From: DASSBQ01 sp040981125
Lineage (GTDB): Bacteria > Nitrospirota > Nitrospiria > Nitrospirales > Nitrospiraceae
Assembly: GCA_040981125.1 (NCBI GenBank)
Contig: JANRMQ010000003.1
Span: 124,001-188,000, forward strand
Length of the DNA stretch: 64,000 bases
Reading direction: 5' to 3'
The translations under genes and the position numbers were made by a program. Positions 34,284-42,344 of this stretch are shown piece after piece (the first letter of the stretch is position 1; each line of letters starts with the position of its first letter). The notes beneath the pieces are model-generated. The model saw only the letters and a list, made by a program, of their open reading frames with translations. It did not search any database and was not told the origin of the DNA.

Positions 34284-34655
34284 GTGGGTTCGTTCAACGA
34301 ATACGGAACCGCATCTAAACCGCTCAAACTCCTCCTGCTACACGAGGACACCAACCTCGTCGTATCGCATACACTACGACCAACCATTCCGTCTCTCGCG
34401 ATAGAAACAGGCTCATCGCGACGCGATGTACCGGGCCATGTGCGAAATTTCGTCTCAACTTCTCGATACCATGCCATGATCTGCAGCCCCACGCTGAGCC
34501 TGGCGGATGGTATCTCTGTTTTGATCTGGAGTCCATTCGATCCAAGCCCGGTCCTGGAATCAGTTCAACAAGCGCTCCTGTTGCCTCACCCGTTAACCAG
34601 GGTCTGTGGGCCCATTATGTTCTTCCGCGCGAATGGAAACATAACCAAATACTAA
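34284..34655 (+). pseudogene. Degenerate receiver-like protein, possibly truncated
   Basis: The 123-residue frame begins at GTG 34284. It contains a stretch resembling a receiver: LKLLLLHEDTNLVVSHTLRPTI (acidic start), then RYHAMICSPTLSLADG at the position of the beta-3 phosphoacceptor strand, where Asp is replaced by Ser. No helix with the conserved Lys (KP) is seen, and the segment after LSLADG looks shortened compared with a normal receiver. It is either a decayed response regulator or a diverged pseudo-receiver; the evidence is weak. Confidence 0.35.
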
Positions 34656-34675
34656 CTGTAAGAAGGAGGTAGAGC

Positions 34676-35293
34676 ATGCGAGCAAAGGTGATGCTTCTGG
34701 CTGTGTTTCCCCTTTCTCTCCTTACGGCTGTCACGCCGGCCCAATCACAGAGCGTGGACCCTCAGTGTATTGATGAAGTGGAGACGCACTGCGGGCGGAT
34801 TGTGCCGGGATCCGGGCGGATCCAAAAGTGTTTTGACGATAACATCGACAAGTTCTCACCGATGTGCCGGACGCAGCTTACGGAGGGAAAGGCCGACGCC
34901 GCTGCCGGTATCGCGCAGAGCAGACGTCCCAAGGACCCAGCGGAGCTAAGGGCGGATGCGATTACTCTAACGAACGATGCAATCGTGGAATTGAGCGACG
35001 CACCCGGACTGGGAAAACGGTCCACCGTTGACATCTACAAGCGCTGGGGTTCGGATGTCGGCGTCATCAAAAGCGCGACGACAAAGCTGGAAGAGGCGCT
35101 GAGCAAGGTAGGGGACGGCAACGCCCGCGCGCAGCATTTGCTCGAGTTAGCTGTCGATTATGGCAAGGCGGGAGAACATAAAGAAGCTCGGTTGGCGGCG
35201 CAGGGTGCATTATCGCATCTCTGCAAGACTGCCAATAAAACCGATGCGCCGTGCGACACCGCGCCGAAGTACGGGTCCTACGTCGCACCGTAA
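34676..35293 (+). CDS. Exported protein with a cysteine-rich (GLG1-type) repeat
   Basis: AAGGAGG precedes the ATG. The 205-residue product has a signal peptide (ending PAQSQS). Residues ~31-68 form one cysteine-rich repeat: C-x6-C (CIDEVETHC), then GSGRIQKCFDD and FSPMCRTQL, the pattern of the Golgi-apparatus-protein-1-type repeat. The C-terminal helical part (TTKLEEALSKVGDGNARAQH, EHKEARLAAQGALSHL) may be TPR-like. It is probably periplasmic; function unknown. Confidence 0.75.
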   Translation: MRAKVMLLAVFPLSLLTAVTPAQSQSVDPQCIDEVETHCGRIVPGSGRIQKCFDDNIDKFSPMCRTQLTEGKADAAAGIAQSRRPKDPAELRADAITLTNDAIVELSDAPGLGKRSTVDIYKRWGSDVGVIKSATTKLEEALSKVGDGNARAQHLLELAVDYGKAGEHKEARLAAQGALSHLCKTANKTDAPCDTAPKYGSYVAP

Positions 35294-35640
35294 GGCGCTG
35301 TCGGTTGCTCCACCCATCCGATTCCGCCGACGAGCGAGCATCGATGGGAGCTTGTCCTGCTGTCCTCCGGAGAGAACAGTTCGTCACGATCAAGTCAGGC
35401 CGCTTGATCTGCGAACGCCGCCGGGGTGAATCTGCAGGCCAGGACCACCGGTGTCACGCCCGTCTCGCGTGGCCTATAATTCGCCTCGATGTTTGGAAAG
35501 GAGCGATCTTCGTGTTGATGGGGTTCTTGTATGGCCCCGCTGGGGTCGCCTCCGCAAAGGAAATAGATACGGCATTGACGATGCCATCGGGAAATTCGTA
35601 AAGGAAGTGAACGGTGGTCGTGGATCGTCCACACGTCACG
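35294..35640. other. Intergenic region with a possible gene remnant
   Basis: This 347-bp region has no intact gene. A GTG-started frame at 35512 encodes a signal-peptide-like sequence and appears frameshifted (see the separate entry). Confidence 0.45.
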
Positions 35641-35690
35641 TCATGCCTGCCCTCGCTCGCGCCGGGCAAAATATTGAAACGCGCCCACGC
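35512..35690 (+). pseudogene. Frameshifted remnant of an exported protein
   Basis: AAAGGAG lies just before GTG 35512. The first frame reads LMGFLYGPAGVASAKEIDTA, like a signal peptide and mature start, but ends at 35601. A different frame then reads IDDAIGKFVKEVNGGRG from about 35575, suggesting one frameshift. The fragment is short and the original family is unknown. Confidence 0.3.
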
Positions 35691-36021
35691 TAAAGAAATT
35701 CGTGCCCACCGCGATCAGATTCCAAAGCATCACGGGACGTGACCCGATCAATAAGCCATAGTAGATCCACACGATTTGGAACGCGCCCATAATGGCCGCC
35801 ATCCTCGGGTTCATCCCTTTGCTTGATCGGCGCTTGAGCATCGCGATTAAGTCTGGTAGAGCGGCAAAGGTCGTTCCAAAGCCCGCGACAAACCCCACGA
35901 CTTCAGAACGCCGAAAACGAGGGAACAGCAGACTGTCCGTATCGTGGATGTCCGCGCAGCCCGCGAGCATCATCACGGTGCAAACCAGAAGCATCAGCGG
36001 AAATTTCTTGGGGACAAGCAT
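35641..36021 (-). CDS. SemiSWEET-type sugar transporter with an unusual N-terminal lipoprotein-like signal
   Basis: The 126-residue protein ends with a three-span SemiSWEET/PQ-loop unit: VGFVAGFGTTFAALPDLIAMLKRRSSKGMNPRM, then FQIVWIYYGLLIGSRPVMLWNLIAVG. A clean paralogue is at 47679. Before the domain are ~38 extra residues with a hydrophobic stretch and a lipobox-like MLAGC. The start (36021) has GAGGAGG, so this N terminus appears real. The gene starts 13 bases after the GH13 stop codon, so the two are an operon, fitting sugar uptake with alpha-glucan metabolism (inference). Confidence 0.78.
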   Translation of the reverse strand: MLVPKKFPLMLLVCTVMMLAGCADIHDTDSLLFPRFRRSEVVGFVAGFGTTFAALPDLIAMLKRRSSKGMNPRMAAIMGAFQIVWIYYGLLIGSRPVMLWNLIAVGTNFFSVGAFQYFARRERGQA

Positions 36022-36034
36022 ACGGGCCTCCTCG

Positions 36035-37525
36035 CTATGCAGCCATGCTCACGTCAAAGACGTGATATCCCCAGGCCGGCATGTCGAGGTAGAGGCCTTG
36101 TGACTGGAGACCATCGCCATGATGCTCATAGCAGGCGGCGGACATCAGATCTTGGAATCGGACCGTGCGCCCTTTGAGATTTGAGAACGGAAGAGGCACG
36201 TAACACTGACTCCGATTGCTCGCATAGTTGACTGCGACGAGCAGTCGCTCGCGATTTTGACCTTGCCAGGCAAAGACCAGGAAGCACTCCGAGGTCCAGT
36301 TGCCTTCCCACGCCGATCTACAATCGAGTAGTTGCCACTGGCCGTCTCGAACGATCTGTCGCCGGAGCACCCCCAGGAGGTCATCATAAAAAAGACGCAG
36401 GGCATTGTCGGGCGCTTCTAGAGGCCCTCTGACCAGATGCGGCGAGATGCGCTTGTGTCTGCCTTCAAACTGTCCTTGATGGAAAAACCGCAGCCCTTGA
36501 GATAAGAATGTGATCACCGCCGCCGCCTCGTGCATGCCATGCGCAAACGTCGCGGCGGCTCGCGGTTCATCGTGGTTCTCCAAGAAGCGGGCCATCCTGC
36601 GTTGATACTCAGGATCGGCGCGCAAATGGTCGCGGACCGGCGTCGCATGGCCTTCCCGCAGCCGGTCATACAAGCGTTTGTCATAGGTGTAATCGAATCC
36701 CTGTTGCTGTAAGGTCCATTCGAGATCCCAATAGACCTCAGCCATGAACAGGAAGTTCGGAGATTGCTTGCGAACTCGTTCGGTAGCCTTCGGCCAGAAC
36801 AACTCCGCTTTCACGCCCCAGGTTCGTTCGAAGACATCGGGTAAGACGAGCATGGCCATGTCGCATCGGACGCCGTCACATTGTCCGGCGATCTTCAGCA
36901 ATTCTCCGATCATTGCCTCTTGTAGGGAGGCGGTACTGTAATTCAACTGGAGAGTATCGGGCCAGCCGGCGAAATACGGATCACGCCCATAGGCGAAGAT
37001 GGAGTCGCCGGCTTGCCGCCTGACCCGCGTATAGTTGTGTGGGGCATTCTGCAGATCCTGTTCGGTGCCACTAACATAATATTCCGGATGGTTTTCCACC
37101 CATGGATGATCGACCCCTGTATGGTTGGGAACGAAATCGAGTAAGAGCTTGAGATCGCGTTTGCGGAGACGTTGGCGCAGCCGTGCCAGTGCCGGATCGC
37201 CTCCCAGCGCGGAATGCACGGTGTAGTCGGTAATTGCAAATCCAGATCCGGCAATATCCTCCTCACGCAAGTCCGGCAGGGTTTCCTGGAACTCTTTTCG
37301 CCATTCAGGATTGGCGCGTGAAACCTGCCGACCCACCTCACCCGTCTGCCATACACTCAGGAACCAAATCCACTCAAAGCCCATCTTTGCTAACCGGTCG
37401 AGGTCATCATCCGGAATGTCGTCCAGTGTTGCCGGCCGGCCGAGCGACGTGGAGAGTTCGGTGAGCCAGACCCGCGTGTTGATCTGATACATCACAGGAT
37501 GTGCCGACGAGGTCTTTGACTTCAT
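36035..37525 (-). CDS. GH13 alpha-amylase-family enzyme
   Basis: The 496-residue protein has no signal peptide. GH13 motifs are region I DFVPNH (130-135), region II GVRCDMAML with nucleophile Asp222, region III LFMAEVYW with Glu263, and region IV LENHDEPR with Asp319. It starts with VMYQINTRVWLTEL. Substrate is uncertain: an alpha-glucan hydrolase or transglycosylase. A dyad promoter is at 37579-37623. The SemiSWEET gene follows at 13 bases. Confidence 0.92.
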   Translation of the reverse strand: MKSKTSSAHPVMYQINTRVWLTELSTSLGRPATLDDIPDDDLDRLAKMGFEWIWFLSVWQTGEVGRQVSRANPEWRKEFQETLPDLREEDIAGSGFAITDYTVHSALGGDPALARLRQRLRKRDLKLLLDFVPNHTGVDHPWVENHPEYYVSGTEQDLQNAPHNYTRVRRQAGDSIFAYGRDPYFAGWPDTLQLNYSTASLQEAMIGELLKIAGQCDGVRCDMAMLVLPDVFERTWGVKAELFWPKATERVRKQSPNFLFMAEVYWDLEWTLQQQGFDYTYDKRLYDRLREGHATPVRDHLRADPEYQRRMARFLENHDEPRAAATFAHGMHEAAAVITFLSQGLRFFHQGQFEGRHKRISPHLVRGPLEAPDNALRLFYDDLLGVLRRQIVRDGQWQLLDCRSAWEGNWTSECFLVFAWQGQNRERLLVAVNYASNRSQCYVPLPFSNLKGRTVRFQDLMSAACYEHHGDGLQSQGLYLDMPAWGYHVFDVSMAA

Positions 37526-37578
37526 AATGTCCCTCCCGGATCCTCTAAAATGCGCCCAGCCTTCGCCTTACAGGTACC

Positions 37579-37623
37579 TGCTTACCACCGGGCAAGCATT
37601 ACGCCTACTGTCAAATATAACAG
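37579..37623 (-). promoter_or_regulatory. Shared dyad promoter for the GH13-SemiSWEET operon
   Basis: On the minus strand, CTGTTATATTTGACAG (37608-37623) is followed after 23 bases by TAAGCA (37579-37584). The GH13 start is at 37525. Confidence 0.7.
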
Positions 37624-37696
37624 GGCAAAGGTGCGATGCATTAAAAGCGCGTGCCTGGAATTGTTCTTCCCTCACATGGCTCGTAACGGCTGCTGT

Positions 37697-38083
37697 TTAC
37701 ACATCCATCGGCCGCCTGCCGGCAAGCGCCACCCAGCCGCGAACGATTCTATATACGAACCAGAGTCCGACTACGCCGATCGGCAACCACGCGATAAGGA
37801 TACCGAGTCCAAAGGTTACGATGATGAAGAAAAGGCAGAGGCAAACCCAGAGGAGACCGAACCAAAATGTCCGGATTTGCCATCGGAAGTGCGACTCAAG
37901 CCAGGTGCCTCGGGCTTCGCTCCGCTTGACATAGTTCAGGATGACCGCGATGATCGACGGCCAGCCGGTGAGGAACGCCCCGACGATGGTTGCGGTGCCG
38001 ATGATGCCGGTCAGCAAGCTGAACGCGTGCAACGCGTACACGATCTGTGTCCAGGTGACAAGGGAGTCCGACGTCCGTTCCAT
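37697..38083 (-). CDS. DUF4870-type membrane protein
   Basis: About 128 residues with three hydrophobic segments: IVYALHAFSLLTGIIGTATIVG, FWFGLLWVCLCLFFIIVTFG, ILIAWLPIGVVGLWFVYRIV. The internal ILNYV/WLESHFRWQIRTFW pattern is that of DUF4870 (Tic20-like). ATG 38083 is preferred (GAGAACGG upstream); an alternative ATG at 38104 overlaps the FGE stop codon. It follows the FGE gene. Confidence 0.78.
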   Translation of the reverse strand: MERTSDSLVTWTQIVYALHAFSLLTGIIGTATIVGAFLTGWPSIIAVILNYVKRSEARGTWLESHFRWQIRTFWFGLLWVCLCLFFIIVTFGLGILIAWLPIGVVGLWFVYRIVRGWVALAGRRPMDV

Positions 38084-38090
38084 CCGTTCT

Positions 38091-39296
38091 CTACTTTCCT
38101 GCATCCTGTTTATCTTTCACCAGACGAAAACCGAGATGGGATGTGCCGGTATCAAGTGCGCCTTTGCCGCGCCCACCCGGCATATACCTGGCGCAATATT
38201 GTTCCGTACAGAGATAGGATCCTCCCTTATGGACTTTCTTCTGAACGCCAGGCTCACTGGGATCGAAACTGTCGGCCGGTCCCTGAGGATTCGGAATCGC
38301 TCGGGGACTCGCTATTGTCCGATAGTAATCGGAGCGGTACCAATCGGATGTCCATTCCCAAACGTTTCCGGCCATATCGTAGAGTCCGTAGCCGTTGGGA
38401 GGAAATGAACTCACCGGAGCCGTGGTTTCATAACCGTCGTGACTCGTATTGTGATCGGGGAAGTGGCCTTGAAATGAATTCACCATCGTCCTGCCGTCCG
38501 GCTCGAAATCATCTCCCCATGAGTAAGCCTTCTTCTCCAATCCTCCTCGCGCTGCAAACTCCCACTCGGCTTCGGTCGGGAGACGTTTGCCCGCCCATCC
38601 CGCATACGCGAGGACATCCTCATAGGCCACGTGCACAACGGGATGATCCATTTTGTCCAAGATTCCGCTCTCGGGGCCCTGAGGATGGCGCCAGTTTGCT
38701 TTCGGAATATAACTCCACCATTGGAAGTGATTATTCAGCGGGACAGGCTGAGACGGCGGCGTGAACACCACCGAGCCGGCAACCAGATTTTCCGGTGGGG
38801 CGCCGGGAAACTCTTCAGAGGTCGGGATGCGTTCCGCTACCGTCACATATCCGGTCGCCTTGACGAAGCGTTCAAACTGTTGATTGGTGACTTCCGTCTT
38901 GTCCATGTAAAATCCGCTCACATGCACGAGATGGACAGGCCGCGCATCGTGGAACATCTGAAAATCGCTCCCCATCCAAAAATCACCGCCCGCGATCCAG
39001 ATCATGCCGTCAGGCCCCTGCCCTGAAGAGCTTCCTGGCGTGATATGTCCGACGACCTGAGCATCATTCGAAGCCACGGTGCTTGCCGTCACCGCTGATC
39101 GGCTTGCTTTCGCCTCGGAAATGCCCATGTCACAAGTCATACTCGTCGGCCTGCCCGACACATCGGACGAATGCTTTGACCAATACCACCAACCGGCTAG
39201 GATGAGTGCCCCAACCAGCCATACCCCTATAACAGAATAATGGAAGGGCCCACCCGGCCGGGTGTGATGGCCCTTCTGGTCTTTGGCCCTCGACAT
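38091..39296 (-). CDS. Membrane-anchored formylglycine-generating enzyme (SUMF1/FGE-like)
   Basis: ATG 39296 has an AGGA element; the longer frame (to 39371) is unlikely. The 401-residue protein has one N-terminal span (~20-40; YSVIGVWLVGALILAGWWYW), then a full FGE-sulfatase domain: GGDFWMGSDFQ, DKTEVTNQQFERFVKATGY, PVVHVAYEDVLAYAGWAGKRLPTEAEWEFAARGG and NVWEWTSDWY. The last block GGSYLCTEQYCARY keeps the two active Cys (C-x4-C) of genuine FGE, which distinguishes it from related FGE-like domains. It would convert the sulfatase Cys to formylglycine. A sulfatase gene with a C-x-A-x-R motif lies 1.3 kb upstream. Confidence 0.92.
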   Translation of the reverse strand: MSRAKDQKGHHTRPGGPFHYSVIGVWLVGALILAGWWYWSKHSSDVSGRPTSMTCDMGISEAKASRSAVTASTVASNDAQVVGHITPGSSSGQGPDGMIWIAGGDFWMGSDFQMFHDARPVHLVHVSGFYMDKTEVTNQQFERFVKATGYVTVAERIPTSEEFPGAPPENLVAGSVVFTPPSQPVPLNNHFQWWSYIPKANWRHPQGPESGILDKMDHPVVHVAYEDVLAYAGWAGKRLPTEAEWEFAARGGLEKKAYSWGDDFEPDGRTMVNSFQGHFPDHNTSHDGYETTAPVSSFPPNGYGLYDMAGNVWEWTSDWYRSDYYRTIASPRAIPNPQGPADSFDPSEPGVQKKVHKGGSYLCTEQYCARYMPGGRGKGALDTGTSHLGFRLVKDKQDAGK

Positions 39297-39510
39297 CACG
39301 AGTCCTATCGGCCGAACTGGGCTACAGCTACAGACAGCGCACGTTTCCCACGGTTCCGTCACGCCACTCACAGCCCCCGCAGATTCTGAATAAAGAGGGC
39401 CGGCGGAGCCAAATAAGGAATCAGCCTCGCGGCCGCAAGCAACCCGTCTCCTGATTTTGGGTCCGGGTTACGGAAGCCGGATCGCTTAGAGTGTCAACCC
39501 ATGCAGGACG

Positions 39511-39891
39511 TCAAGAGGCGCCTTTTGCTTGTCTCCGTCTTTCTATTTCTCTCATTGGAAGTTCACCCATTTCGAGCTTGATAGTCTTCTCAATCGCCTC
39601 AAGCAACGGTTCACCATAGGCGAACATCCTATAGGCGACGTAGCCCGACAGGCCGGCTGCGACGACTTCGGCAACGCCAAAAACCGTGGCAGCGTAGAGG
39701 CCGATCGCTCCACTGGTTATGGCTCCTTGAACTGGAAGCTCGTGAAAGACATTCCATGTGGCGCGGCCGACCGCGCCGATTCCTTCCTCCAAAGTTCCTA
39801 AGAGGAACGGAGTCCGATCAGAGAATACCCCGGGGTCCGAGCGCCGCGGTGTGCGCTTGCGCTTAGGCGTGCCCTTCATGCCGTTTCTCAT
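39511..39891 (-). CDS. Small membrane protein of unknown function
   Basis: ATG 39891 follows GGAGG with good spacing; the frame extends to 39912. The 126-residue product has a very basic N terminus (KGTPKRKRTPRRSD), two hydrophobic stretches (~55-85; AITSGAIGLYAATVFGVAEVVAAGLSGYVAY), and a helical acidic-basic C terminus (KTIKLEMGELPMREIERRRQ). No family recognised. It has a dyad promoter (39982-40026) that is nearly identical to that of the sulfatase gene. Confidence 0.65.
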   Translation of the reverse strand: MRNGMKGTPKRKRTPRRSDPGVFSDRTPFLLGTLEEGIGAVGRATWNVFHELPVQGAITSGAIGLYAATVFGVAEVVAAGLSGYVAYRMFAYGEPLLEAIEKTIKLEMGELPMREIERRRQAKGAS

Positions 39892-39981
39892 TGATTGTCC
39901 TCCACGCTTCAACGATGTATCGACATCGTCTTAGGGACAAGGATGATGTTCGGTTGAACCTGTTTAGGCTTCCTGCGTGAA

Positions 39982-40026
39982 TTGCTAGCATCTCGTCCCA
40001 CATCTGCCTACTGTTAGAAATGACAG
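39982..40026 (-). promoter_or_regulatory. Shared dyad promoter upstream of the small membrane protein
   Basis: On the minus strand, CTGTCATTTCTAACAG (40011-40026) is followed after 23 bases by TAGCAA (39982-39987). It forms part of a 55-bp block nearly identical to 42271-42325. Confidence 0.75.
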
Positions 40027-40039
40027 GGAGTTCGTGGGG
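39985..40039. repeat. Duplicated promoter module, copy 1
   Basis: A 55-bp block differs from 42271-42325 at only four positions. It spans the dyad and both flanks. In this copy it abuts the truncated sulfatase coding sequence. Confidence 0.8.
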
Positions 40040-40471
40040 CGTACAGCCGAGCGCCGTCCTGGTCGGCGAGCAGAGCGCCGTGGTGTGGAAGTGGTTGTAG
40101 CGCAATCCGTTGTCTGCAAGCCGGTCGAGGGTCGGCATGTGAATTGGGCCGCCGAACGTGCTGGACATGCCGAAGCCCATGTCGTCGATTAGGATGAGCA
40201 GGACGTTTGGAGCGTTCGACGGAGCTTTCACTTCAAACCGAGGCGGTGCTTTCACGTTCCTGGCATCGAACGTGGTGATCACAGGGCGGTCGGGTTCTTG
40301 AATGGGCAGGACCGTTCGGTCGACCTTGTCAGCGGACGCTGCGGCTGATCGAGTTTTCGAGGCTGCCCTCAAGCTCGAAGGACTGGCTGCGTGAAGGGCG
40401 GACAGAATTCCCAGGGTGAATGTGAAGATTGCCATGACATGAATCATTCTGCTAATCGCGCTTTTCATCAT
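40040..40471 (-). pseudogene. Truncated arylsulfatase, N-terminal part
   Basis: The reading frame starts at ATG 40471 after AGAGGA. A signal peptide (MIHVMAIFTFTLGILSAL) is followed by PNVLLILIDDMGFGMSSTFGGP and HTTALCSPTRTAL, the start of an arylsulfatase including the C-x-P-x-R motif. Homology stops at residue ~142; the frame then runs into the duplicated promoter block. Full-length relatives are several hundred residues longer, so this is a decayed gene, probably broken at the module boundary. The intact sulfatase lies just upstream (40576-42165). Confidence 0.78.
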
Positions 40472-40575
40472 CCTTTTCCTCTCATGCTTCTTGCCGCACA
40501 CCGATGCGCCGCCTAGCTCGTCACGACGAAGCCGAGGCGAAAGCCATGGTTTGTTTCGATTGCGTCGACCTGAGC

Positions 40576-42165
40576 CTATCGAGAACCGCCCGTCCGCAAC
40601 TGCTCCTCGATCTTGCTCAGATTGAAGGACCCTGGGCGCTGACTGGGCGGATACTCCTTCATCGTTTGCAGGAATTTGGCCGCGAGCCCTTGGATCGGGA
40701 TGATGACGAACGGCCGGTCGAGGAACCAGTCGTTATAGGTGTTCGAATTGTGCTGGGATCTCTCGAAAGGATCCCGCCGCAAGTTGAACAACAGCGGCAC
40801 ACGCAGCTCAACGAACGGCTCACGCCAGACTTCGAACGCCTTGCCGCGGTTTTCTAGGAAGACCACTTTCCAATCTCCCCAGCGCGCAGCGACGACCTGG
40901 CCGTCGTCGTTGACATACCAGAACTCCTTGCGAGGCGACTCCTTCACCTTGCCGCTGAGGTAATCGAGTTGATTGTATCCGTCGATGTAGTTCCGATACT
41001 TGCCCCCGTTGAGTTCCACTCCGGTGAGCAATTTCTGCTTGATGCCCGGATCACCGCCGACGGCGGCGAACGTCGGCAACCAATCTTCATGCGCGACGAT
41101 GCCATTGAGAGTGACACCGGCAGGGAAATGGCCCGGCCAGCGGACGAAAGCCGGTACACGATAGGCGCCTTCCCAGTTCGAATTCTTCTCGCTGCGGAAC
41201 TGGGTCGTGCCGGCATCGGGCCAAGTGTTATAGTGCGGGCCGTTGTCGGTCGAATAAAAAACGATCGTATCGTTCGAAATGCCTAGGTCATCCAGAAGTT
41301 TGAGCAACTCGCCGACCATGGTATCGTGTTCGACCATGCCGTCGTGGTACTCATCGCCGGACGGACCGGCGAGTCCGCGATGCTCCGCTTTTACATGAGT
41401 GCGGAGGTGCATGCGCGTACTGTTCCACCAGGTAAAAAACGGTTTCCCTGCTTTGTGTTGGCGCTGAATAAAGTCCTTGGCGCCGTTCAGAGTTTCCTCA
41501 TCCACCGTCTCCATGCGCTTTCTTGTGAGCGCGCCCGTATCCGTGATCTTCTGCGTGCCGTCGGGGTTCGCCCAGGAATGGATGACGCCGCGAGGGCCGA
41601 ATTGCTGCAGAAACGTCTTGCCGTTCGCTAAGACGAGATCCTTGGGATAATCGCGATTCTCAGGCTCTTCCTCGGCATTGAGGTGGTAAAGGTTCCCGTA
41701 GAACTCATCGAATCCGTTATTCGTAGGCAGGTGTTCATCGCGGTCACCCTGATGGTTCTTGCCGAAATGACCTGTGGCATAACCGAGGCTTTTCATGACC
41801 GTGGCTATTGTGACGTCAGTCGCTTGCCACCCTTCCTTAGCCCCTGGAAGACCCACCTTCGTCATACCGGTCCGCACCGGGACATTCCCTCCAATGAACG
41901 CGGCACGCCCAGCCGTGCAGGATTGCTGACCGTAATAGTCCGTAAAAGACACCCCTTCGCGGGCGATGCGGTCAATGTTGGGAGTCATGTACCCCATCAT
42001 GCCGCGGCTGTTGTGACTGATGTTCCAGGTCCCGATATCGTCGCCCCAGATAACCAGGATGTTCGGTTTCTTGTCGGCCGCGTCTGCGGGCACAGCTTCC
42101 AACGTGGCCGCCACCAGGACCGCGGCAGCCAAGATCCGACCGGCGATCCCACCTGTCCCTCCCAT
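40576..42165 (-). CDS. Periplasmic arylsulfatase (Cys-type)
   Basis: ATG 42165 follows GGGAGG. The 529-residue protein has a signal peptide (cut near AVPADAAD) and the alkaline-phosphatase-like sulfatase core: PNILVIWGDDIGTWN (metal-binding Asp42/Asp43), the modified-Cys motif QQSCTAGRAAF (Cys83, Arg87), HFGKNHQGD, and the C-terminal STDNGPHYNTWPD metal site. The CxAxR motif implies activation by formylglycine generation, and an FGE is encoded nearby. Substrate unknown. Dyad promoter at 42268-42312. Confidence 0.93.
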   Translation of the reverse strand: MGGTGGIAGRILAAAVLVAATLEAVPADAADKKPNILVIWGDDIGTWNISHNSRGMMGYMTPNIDRIAREGVSFTDYYGQQSCTAGRAAFIGGNVPVRTGMTKVGLPGAKEGWQATDVTIATVMKSLGYATGHFGKNHQGDRDEHLPTNNGFDEFYGNLYHLNAEEEPENRDYPKDLVLANGKTFLQQFGPRGVIHSWANPDGTQKITDTGALTRKRMETVDEETLNGAKDFIQRQHKAGKPFFTWWNSTRMHLRTHVKAEHRGLAGPSGDEYHDGMVEHDTMVGELLKLLDDLGISNDTIVFYSTDNGPHYNTWPDAGTTQFRSEKNSNWEGAYRVPAFVRWPGHFPAGVTLNGIVAHEDWLPTFAAVGGDPGIKQKLLTGVELNGGKYRNYIDGYNQLDYLSGKVKESPRKEFWYVNDDGQVVAARWGDWKVVFLENRGKAFEVWREPFVELRVPLLFNLRRDPFERSQHNSNTYNDWFLDRPFVIIPIQGLAAKFLQTMKEYPPSQRPGSFNLSKIEEQLRTGGSR

Positions 42166-42267
42166 AGGTCACCTCCCATCATGTTTGGGTCACTAATCGA
42201 TAAGTTGCACCGCAGTCAGCGATCGACTTTTCTCTATCACTCTGTGGAGTCCACTTATATATGTAGT

Positions 42268-42312
42268 TCCCTAGCATCTCGCCCCACATCCGCCTACTGT
42301 TAGAAATAACAG
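42268..42312 (-). promoter_or_regulatory. Shared dyad promoter for the sulfatase
   Basis: On the minus strand, CTGTTATTTCTAACAG (42297-42312) is followed after 23 bases by TAGGGA (42268-42273). The sulfatase starts at 42165. Confidence 0.75.
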
Positions 42313-42325
42313 GGAGTTCGCGGGG
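42271..42325. repeat. Duplicated promoter module, copy 2
   Basis: A 55-bp near-copy of 39985-40039 (four mismatches), in the same orientation. The block lies between the sulfatase and the next gene upstream. Confidence 0.8.
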
Positions 42326-42344
42326 GGCAGGCCTGTATTCACGT

